The notes under the pieces are model-generated. The model worked only from the letters and a program-made list of their open reading frames with translations. It searched no databases and was not told the DNA's origin. A program made the position numbers and the translations under genes. 64,000 nucleotides of DNA from Vibrio tapetis subsp. tapetis (lineage in GTDB: Bacteria; Pseudomonadota; Gammaproteobacteria; Enterobacterales; Vibrionaceae), in NCBI RefSeq assembly GCF_900233005.1, contig NZ_LT960613.1, positions 1 to 64,000 of the forward strand, given 5' to 3'. Of this stretch, positions 24,563 through 32,100 are shown piece after piece (within the stretch, counting starts at the first letter, position 1; each line of letters starts with the position of its first letter).

Positions 24563-26668
24563 ATGCCTAGACCCACGCGCGCCAAAGGGAATCACTTTAC
24601 CCGTGGCGGACAAATCACCTTTCACTCCATTCGGATGTTCTTTCAAGTCAACAACACCTTAGTCACCGCCGCCATTTGGTCAGTGATTGCCTTAACCGGC
24701 TTGATGACCTGGTTCAGAGCGCCGGATAACGCCTTTTGGTCCATCTTCTATTACTGGCGTAATCGGCTTTATGCCAGTTTAGGCCACGACCTCAACAGCG
24801 AAGTCACCACCCTATGGAGTGGGAAGCGCTACGTCGGCACGCTTGCCTCTCAATTGAACAACACCCAACTCATTAACCTGTATGATGAGGTTATCCAGCA
24901 AATACAAATCAACTTCTTGCTCACCATCGGACTGATTGTTGTGCTCTGGATGCTGGCCATGCGCTTTTTCAGACGACAAGGGGAAAAGCAAAGTGAAGAC
25001 TTTCATGTTCGGGGCTATCAATACGCGGAGCCTAAACGACTGACCCAAGATTTAAAATCGCGGGCCAAAAAGCTGAAAAAGCAAGGCGTCGGTAACGGGC
25101 GTATCTCGGATTTTAAGATCGATGGGCTTGCGTTGTTTAAACACGAATTTGAGGTGCAGCACCTACTCGCCGATGGTACTACGGGGGCCGGTAAATCCGT
25201 GTTGCTGAGAAAGCTTTTAACCTGGATACGCAAGCGTGGGGATAAGGCCATTGTTTACGATAAAGGCTGCACCTTCACCAGTAAGTTCTTTGACCCAAGC
25301 CAAGACACACTGCTTAACCCGTTTGATGAACGTTGTGCCAACTGGGATGTGTGGTGTGACGCGAAGGATGCCCCTGATTTTGAGAACATCGCCAACGCGC
25401 TCATTCCCCAACACGGCGAAGGCGACCCGTTCTGGGTGGATTCCGCGCGCACCATCTTCTCCAGCGCCGCGTATCAAATGAGCCAAGACGACAAACCGTG
25501 CTCAACTGCCCGATTACTCAGCCTCATTTTAACCTCTGAGCTTGAAACGCTGGGCAATTTCTTACAAGGAACCGAATCGGCCTCACTGGTCTCCAAGGAC
25601 ATCAAAAAGACCGCCATCTCCATCAAGTCGGTGCTGGCCACCTACATAAAAAGTCTGCGTTTTTTAGATGGATTGGATGACAAAGACGCCAAAGGCAAAC
25701 ACAAACGCAAACCGTTTTCTATTACCGACTGGGTACAAGATGACAAACAAAAAGGCTTTTTGTTCTTATCCAGTAATGCGCAGCAACACGCCTCATTGCG
25801 CCCGCTCATCTCGACATGGCTTGCTATCGCTTCTAATGCTATTTTGGGCTTGAAGGCCGATGACAACCGGCGTATTTGGGTCATCATGGATGAGATGCCC
25901 AGTTTACATAAACTGCCAGAGCTGGATAACATCATCTCAGAGGTGCGTAAATTTGGGGGGTGCTATGTGATTGGCCTCCAGTCTTACGCTCAATTGGTTA
26001 AGACTTACGGCAAAAACACCGCGGATGTGATTTTTGATTTGCTCAACACCCGCTTCTATTTTCGCGCGCCGTCGGCACAAATGGCGCAGATTTCATCCAA
26101 AGATTTAGGGGAGCAAGAAGTGGACGTATCGAGAGAAAACATCTCTTATGGTGCAAACGCCTTGCGTGACGGGGTCTCCATTGGCCATCAGACCGTGACT
26201 CGCCCGGTGGTGTCGAGCAGTGAAATACAAGCCATGGACGATTTACAATGTTACTTACGCGTCCCCGGTAGCAGTTTCATCACTCAACTGGATTTACACT
26301 TTGATAAGAGACGCGATGTGACGCCCGCGTTCATCAAGCGGGATTATACGCTCTCACCTGCCATGATACGAGCGTATCAAGAAGCGGTGTATTGTGAATG
26401 TGTGGCGCCTGGACTGTTTCTTAGTGAAGAAGACCGGGATGTACTGGCGAAAAGGCAATCGGAGCAGTTTGATACCCCCGAAGAGATGACGCTTGAGACC
26501 GACCAAATCAAAGCGGCCACTCAAAGTGACGCAGTCAAACACCTCGCAAGCGAAGAAGCCGCTAAGCTCAACGTCGAGAGTGACTATCAAGAGCGCGCGC
26601 AGCAAGAGCTTGAAGAGTCTGCGATATCTCAAGATATCGAGATGGAAACAGGAGAAATGATTGAGTGA
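24563..26668 (+). CDS. traD: Type IV coupling protein TraD
   Basis: A 701-aa DNA-translocating ATPase of the TraD/VirD4 family. Two N-terminal membrane spans (about residues 33-53 and 113-133) anchor it. Walker A GTTGAGKS is at residues 205-212 and Walker B IWVIMDE ends at D443-E444. The C-terminal tail (about residues 620-701) is acidic and Glu/Gln-rich, as in F TraD where it docks the relaxosome. It links the TraI-DNA complex to the T4SS channel. ATG 24563 follows AGGAAACC. Downstream lies a 59-aa orf and then a repeat and terminator. Confidence 0.95.
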   Translation: MPRPTRAKGNHFTRGGQITFHSIRMFFQVNNTLVTAAIWSVIALTGLMTWFRAPDNAFWSIFYYWRNRLYASLGHDLNSEVTTLWSGKRYVGTLASQLNNTQLINLYDEVIQQIQINFLLTIGLIVVLWMLAMRFFRRQGEKQSEDFHVRGYQYAEPKRLTQDLKSRAKKLKKQGVGNGRISDFKIDGLALFKHEFEVQHLLADGTTGAGKSVLLRKLLTWIRKRGDKAIVYDKGCTFTSKFFDPSQDTLLNPFDERCANWDVWCDAKDAPDFENIANALIPQHGEGDPFWVDSARTIFSSAAYQMSQDDKPCSTARLLSLILTSELETLGNFLQGTESASLVSKDIKKTAISIKSVLATYIKSLRFLDGLDDKDAKGKHKRKPFSITDWVQDDKQKGFLFLSSNAQQHASLRPLISTWLAIASNAILGLKADDNRRIWVIMDEMPSLHKLPELDNIISEVRKFGGCYVIGLQSYAQLVKTYGKNTADVIFDLLNTRFYFRAPSAQMAQISSKDLGEQEVDVSRENISYGANALRDGVSIGHQTVTRPVVSSSEIQAMDDLQCYLRVPGSSFITQLDLHFDKRRDVTPAFIKRDYTLSPAMIRAYQEAVYCECVAPGLFLSEEDRDVLAKRQSEQFDTPEEMTLETDQIKAATQSDAVKHLASEEAAKLNVESDYQERAQQELEESAISQDIEMETGEMIE

Positions 26669-26735
26669 ACCATGATGACGTCGTACTTAATAACAAGTCC
26701 TCTTTTTTAACTGAGATCAATACAAGGAAGTTCAC

Positions 26736-26915
26736 ATGGTAAAACAGCCCTTACAAGATCATCAACGCATCACCATTAAATCCAAATCAGACCACAGTGA
26801 GTCTCCCATCAAACCCTTATCAGAAGGAAAAAAAAGTGAACACAAAGTGCGGCGGCGCATTGAGGATTTACTGGACGAGCAAGCTTTTCACCAATTATGG
26901 GACACACTAGAATAA
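26736..26915 (+). CDS. Small basic protein after traD
   Basis: A 59-aa open frame (ATG 26736, TAA 26913-26915) with AAGGAAG 10 bases upstream. The product is polar with a basic N-terminal part and an acidic amphipathic end (RRRIEDLLDEQAFHQLWDTLE). Not recognised. It lies 67 bases after traD on the same strand and before the terminator at 27055, so it would be co-transcribed. Coding support is moderate. Confidence 0.5.
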   Translation: MVKQPLQDHQRITIKSKSDHSESPIKPLSEGKKSEHKVRRRIEDLLDEQAFHQLWDTLE

Positions 26916-26968
26916 GCATTGACACCCTAAATGACAATAATTACTATTTGCAAACAATTTGACGCAAC

Positions 26969-27001
26969 ATTGCTCACATTGCTCACATTGCTCACATTGC
27001 T
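26969..27001. repeat. 9-bp tandem repeat, about 3.6 copies
   Basis: ATTGCTCAC is repeated three times in tandem (26969-26995), plus a partial fourth unit. It lies between the small orf after traD and a terminator. Could be an iteron-like protein site or a replication-slippage product. Confidence 0.85.
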
Positions 27002-27054
27002 TCCAGTGTAATTTTGGGGTGGCTGAACATAACGCCCTAACTTTGTTTCATTTA

Positions 27055-27081
27055 ACGACGCCACTTGGCGTCGTTTTTTTC
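27055..27081 (+). terminator. Rho-independent terminator after the traD unit
   Basis: ACGACGCC and GGCGTCGT pair with a 4-nt loop (ACTT), followed by a run of T. A textbook terminator. Confidence 0.92.
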
Positions 27082-27143
27082 TACTCCACATCGCGTATCC
27101 TATCCCTTGTCTTTTTTCATTCCTGTTTTGCATGGGAGGCCAC

Positions 27144-27371
27144 ATGAAGCCAAGAAAACACCACAAACACCAACAAAAAATCCAAAGACAACATCAGCCC
27201 CGTCCGGCATCATCTCAAAAAGAGAGCCAAGCAAAAGCGTTATTCGTGCTTGATATGCTCGATGGCAATGACTGGCGACACCTGACATTGACGCATGAAG
27301 CCGCATTAAAGCTCATTCGACGAACCAACCACAGAGGGTATACCTTGACCCCTTGCACGCCCGCCGATTAA
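27144..27371 (+). CDS. Hypothetical basic 75-aa protein
   Basis: Not recognised. The start ATG at 27144 follows GGGAGG; an in-frame ATG at 27132 lies before that site. The N-terminal third is very basic and His/Gln-rich (KPRKHHKHQQKIQRQHQ), the rest forms a compact helical unit (LDMLDGNDWRHLTLTHEAALKLIRR). It may bind nucleic acid. It is a single-gene unit between terminators at 27055 and 27384. Confidence 0.55.
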   Translation: MKPRKHHKHQQKIQRQHQPRPASSQKESQAKALFVLDMLDGNDWRHLTLTHEAALKLIRRTNHRGYTLTPCTPAD

Positions 27372-27383
27372 TCACTCCAACAC

Positions 27384-27410
27384 CAAGCCTTGCCATCGCA
27401 AGGCTTTTTT
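27384..27410 (+). terminator. Rho-independent terminator
   Basis: AAGCCTTGC and GCAAGGCTT with a 4-nt loop (CATC) followed by T residues. Confidence 0.92.
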
Positions 27411-27454
27411 ACGCCACGCAGCCAAAACGCGCCATTTCACATATTTACCGACCG

Positions 27455-27494
27455 ACTCACCGCTCAGCTTTGCGGCTAGCGGCGATTTGCGTTG
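27455..27494 (+). repeat. Leader repeat B, copy 1
   Basis: A 40-bp element matching 29118-29157 at 37 of 40 positions. It includes a small hairpin (CGCT-AGC / GCT-AGCG). It sits 66 bases upstream of the 27560 gene. Confidence 0.8.
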
Positions 27495-27559
27495 AACAAA
27501 ATACAACCCTGTCATTCAAAGACACACTCGCACCCTACTCACGGAAAAAGGATAAAAAG

Positions 27560-29083
27560 ATGAGCCATAACACCACCATCAAACCAGAGCACCTCCCCGT
27601 ACTTCAAACACAATTACTCACCATCCGCCACCAACTCATCAGCACGGAAATTCTGCCTAACCCCTTCATTGGAAAAATCGCATGGTTGTCGATTTGCGCT
27701 CAAGCGATAGGGTATCTCGATTGGGACGACTTAACAGCACAAACCCAAATGCCCCCCATATCGACCAATAGCATTGTGTTTGACCCCGCATCCATTATCC
27801 CTTTCATACAAAGCGTGAGAGTCGGGGTAGGTGAGCACATCGACAACATTGAAGGGCTGTCCAGTGTCATTTTGAGAAACTTAACTGGCGAAGAGTTAAG
27901 TTCGATGGATGGCAATGAAGAGGATCGCCCTCCATTACCCACGCCACCCACTTCTTATGTCATCGAGTTAGGACCCAACACCCTGTATGCGTCCGACCTT
28001 TTAAATTGGCTCTGGCCTATGACCCAACATCATTCCGTTCATCGTATCGAACATCACTATTTAGAACACATGAAAAAAAGGCGAGCCGGATTGAGTCAGT
28101 CACAAGCGAAAGAGCGCGCCTTGGATGTTTATCCACACTCAGGCGTGTTAGTCAGCGATATTTTAACCTCACTCATGTCTGGGGGGTATCTAGAGATTAA
28201 CGGCAAGCAAACGTCCGTGTCTTTTACACAAAAAGGACTTAACTATGTAAACCATCAAATGACCAACGAATATGACGCAAAATGGAAAGCCTGGTTTAAG
28301 GAGTTCGCAGCTCATGTCAAAACAATCCCATACCGATACATCAAGCACGATTGGACACGCTACATCTCTTTATATGCCAGTGGGATCACCGCGATGGCCG
28401 CCGCAAAAAGTGTTGAGTGGTCAGAATGCTACACCCAAGCGCATTCTGAGATCCAATCCGCCATTAAACACCAACTCGACATTGACTTACCTCTTTATCC
28501 AAAAGAACGATATCTGCAATTTACGCCGAGAATACTGCTGACACCAGCGCTGACCAGCAACAAGATCAGTGACATTCATTTTGAATTTATCGGGCCAGAC
28601 TGGGCAAAGCCAAACGGCAAGTTAAAAACAAAACGCTTCTGGCCAAACAAACGTTATGTGTCGGTGTACTTAGGCGATCGCACTAAAAGTCGAGGTTGGT
28701 ACGCCACAATCCCTAGCCATATTGACTCTTTTAACGTGATCTATAAATGGACAAGCCCGTCCCATTCTTTTGCAAGCGTCACACACCACATGACTTATCA
28801 ATTAGAAACCAATATGGAGTGCGCTCAAGATTGGCTGTACGGCAACGAGTGCATGAAACATTCCGATGCTTCGATACCAGCAATGGCAACCGATGAATAC
28901 AGCTTTAACAGTCTAGATTGCTTGACGCATGGCAAGCACTTAACCGAAGACGACATTGTAGAATTAGATCGATTTAAAGCCGGCATTACATCCATTCAGA
29001 TTGATGAACATGGCGTCACCATTCACGAAGAACGAACGTTGACCGCCAGCAATTCATTTGCCTGTGTTGGGATCATTTTGTAA
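27560..29083 (+). CDS. Hypothetical 507-aa protein before traI
   Basis: I do not recognise the family. Soluble, with no signal peptide, membrane span or clear catalytic motif; it has a winged-helix-like stretch around residues 165-225 (KERALDVYPHSGVLVSDILTSLMSGGYLEI then SFTQKGLNYVN broken here for length) that could bind DNA or a partner. ATG 27560 has AAAAAGGA before it; the longer frame from 27353 only crosses the terminator and leader repeat. It shares a 40-bp leader element with traI, which suggests common control. Codon use matches the tra genes, so it belongs to the backbone. Confidence 0.7.
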   Translation: MSHNTTIKPEHLPVLQTQLLTIRHQLISTEILPNPFIGKIAWLSICAQAIGYLDWDDLTAQTQMPPISTNSIVFDPASIIPFIQSVRVGVGEHIDNIEGLSSVILRNLTGEELSSMDGNEEDRPPLPTPPTSYVIELGPNTLYASDLLNWLWPMTQHHSVHRIEHHYLEHMKKRRAGLSQSQAKERALDVYPHSGVLVSDILTSLMSGGYLEINGKQTSVSFTQKGLNYVNHQMTNEYDAKWKAWFKEFAAHVKTIPYRYIKHDWTRYISLYASGITAMAAAKSVEWSECYTQAHSEIQSAIKHQLDIDLPLYPKERYLQFTPRILLTPALTSNKISDIHFEFIGPDWAKPNGKLKTKRFWPNKRYVSVYLGDRTKSRGWYATIPSHIDSFNVIYKWTSPSHSFASVTHHMTYQLETNMECAQDWLYGNECMKHSDASIPAMATDEYSFNSLDCLTHGKHLTEDDIVELDRFKAGITSIQIDEHGVTIHEERTLTASNSFACVGIIL

Positions 29084-29117
29084 CCACACCTCTTTTAATT
29101 CCACTTCCCCTTAACCT

Positions 29118-29157
29118 ACTCACCGCTCAGTTTTGCTGCTAGCGACGATTTGCGTTG
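29118..29157 (+). repeat. Leader repeat B, copy 2 (upstream of traI)
   Basis: Second copy of the 40-bp element, ending 17 bases before the traI start. The pairing positions of the hairpin are kept while three other positions vary. Confidence 0.8.
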
Positions 29158-29173
29158 CACAAGGAAAATACTC

Positions 29174-32100
29174 ATGCTTTCTATTAGCCCATTAAAATCC
29201 GCCTCTGGCGCCGCCAAATATTACCTTAGCGAAGAAAACCCAAAAGACTCACCGGATCTCTCGTTAGAAAAAGACGCCGGTGACAATTACTACCTCAAAG
29301 AAAAAGACCAAGAGGAGAACACCTTTTGGCATGGCAAGCTCGCCATCGAAGCGGGACTGGCAGGCAAAGCCGTAGACCAACCGACCTTAGAATCGGTACT
29401 CTCAGGCAACCTAGGCGATGAAACCATTAAAGGGAAACGGGAAAATCACAAATCAGGCTTCGATCTGACCTTTTCGGCTCCTAAAACCATCAGCGTTCTT
29501 GCGCTTGTTGGAGGAGATGCCCGTCTCATTGAAGCGCATAACAACGCCGTCAAATTTGCTTTAACAGAGCTTGAAAAAGACGTGGCACAAGTCAAAGTCA
29601 CTCATGAAAAAGGGATCCAAGAATACGAAAATACGGATTCGATGCTATTTGCGGTCGTGCGCCATAAGACCAGCCGTGAAAATGACCCACAAGTCCACTC
29701 TCACGCTCTAGCGGCAAACATGACGCGAGACCAAGAAGGTGATTTACGGGCTTTATCAACCAGCCTAAAACAAAAAGGCGGTGTCATTAACGGCACAGGC
29801 GAACGCATTTACAACTTCCAAAAATACTACGGTATCTTATACCAAAGCCAGCTTGCTAAAGACGTACAAGCCCTTGGTTATTCCACGCGAGGCGTCGGTA
29901 ACGGTCAGTTCGAAGTCAGCGGTGTCCCTCAACCCATTATTGAAGCCTCATCGACTCGCAAACAGCAAATTGACCAACGCACCCTAGACTTAGGCTTTGA
30001 TTCACGCGCGGCAAAAGACGTCGCCAACCTCGATACACGTAAAAGCAAAACCTACCAGAGTCATGAAAGCCTCAATAATCAATGGCAAACTAAAGTACGC
30101 TCGCAAGGCTATGAGCCGTCTGAGTTAGTGGGAATGGCGCAGCAAGCCAAGACATCACAAGATGGGATTACGCCAGATGATACGAAAGCTGCCATTCATA
30201 GAGCCATTGACCATTTGGGTCAATACAGCACCGCATTACACCTAGAAAAAATCATTGAACTTGCCGCGTCTGATTTTACCAAAGGAGGCGTTCAAGCCAA
30301 TGCGATTGAGCTTAAAACCATCCTAGACCAACAGATAAAAGAGGGCGCGCTTATTCCTTTAGCCGATAAAGGGCAATACACCACCCAAACCCTGATTGAT
30401 AATGAGCACTCACTCATGAAAAGCACCCAAGGACGGGCGCACCACATGCGCACCCACGTTGACCCCTCGCTCTTACATCGCCTTGATATTCCAGCCAACC
30501 AGCAACAAAAGCTCACCGACCTATTTCAGTCCACCAAGCAGTTTCATGTCGTCAATGTGCATGGCTCATCACAAGGCATCGCGCAGCAACTGCTTAATGT
30601 CGGCAACCACAGCGGCAAACGGGTTCAGTTCGTCTCCCAAACCGCCAAAGCCAAATCAGAAGGCGTGGAAAATATTCAGCGCCACAGCCACACCTTAGGC
30701 GCCTGGATAGCCCATCATTTTTCATCGGAGCAGCGCCACACTACCCAAAGCTTGCTCCAGGGCGCAACGCCGTTCACCAACAAAGACATCTTGCTCATCG
30801 ACGACGCCAATAAGATGAGCGCTAAGGAGCTGATGAGTCTCACCAACCAAGCCAAGCAATCCAACACCAAGGTGGTGATGCTGAACCGCGTCTCCAGTCG
30901 TCAAGGCTTTAAAGCCAACAACGCCATTGAACTGTACCGCAAAGGCAACGTAGAGCGTCATACGTGGGTGGGTGGGAAAAGCGCCCCCACCGACATCAAA
31001 CTGCATGACAACGACACCGATAGAATAGCAAGGGTCTACGCTGACTTACCGGACAAAGCCAACACTCAAGTGATTGCCACCTCCGGCGTCGAGCAGCGGC
31101 GGTTAACCGAAGCGATACGAGGGCAGTTAAAAAACACCGGCGCCCTCTCTCGTCATGAAACCACCCTATTCACTCAAACCCCTCACTCTCTCTCCAAAGC
31201 GCAGCAACCACTTGTCCAACACTACAAACCCGGCATGACCCTCACCCATTGGGAGAAAAACAAACCCCAAAGTTTTGTCATTGCCAGTATCGACAAAGAG
31301 AGCAACACCATGACCGCACTCAGCAAACGCGATGGACAGTCACACCGCTTTGACCCGTCCAGTCGCGCCTTTAAGAAGATGAAGATGCAAATCAATAAAC
31401 CGCAAAGTCTCAACATCGCCCAAGGCGAACGCCTTCGCACGCTGGGTAAGCACTTTCCTTCTGGCTTAGAGGGCAACCAAAGTTACCTTGTCACACACAT
31501 TAACAAAGAAAGCCTCATGCTTGAGAGCAAAGGTAAAACGCAGCGCCTAAGTTTAGAGAGTCTAAAAGACGCACCATTGCAATACGATTACGTTCACGGC
31601 GCCAACCATATTGAGCAAAAAGCCCATACCTTGTTATCAGGAAAAACCTTTACTCTGTCTAAACCGCTGATAAACGACCTGACCGAAAAAACAGCGCGCC
31701 TGGATGTCTTCACCGACAAGCCAAACAAAGCCCAAAGCGCCCTAGAAAAAGAGCAGGTCTCCCCGTCAGCCATTGAGCGCGTCTTGCACACGCAAAACGT
31801 CAACGACCGCTACCTAAGCGGCGCCACCCAAGCCTTGTTAACGCAAGACGTCAGTCAGGCGCTTTCGACCCTGGCAAAAGCGCAAAACGCCCCACTGATT
31901 GAAAAAGCGGTCAGCTTTGCCTTAAACCATTTATCTGAGCGTGAAGCGGGGTTTAGCCAAAAAGCGTTAGTGGTGGAGGCGGTACGTTACGCCTTTGAAG
32001 AAGCCGGCGGCGCTATTACCAAAGACCAGATTGACACGGAGCTTGCCAAGCGCCGTGACACCCTTTCCGCGGAGTACAGTGACGGCACACGCTGGACAAC

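Noticed and set aside
27353..27559. N-terminal extension of the 507-aa protein
   Set aside because: It would cross a strong terminator and leader repeat B; AAAAAGGA supports ATG 27560.
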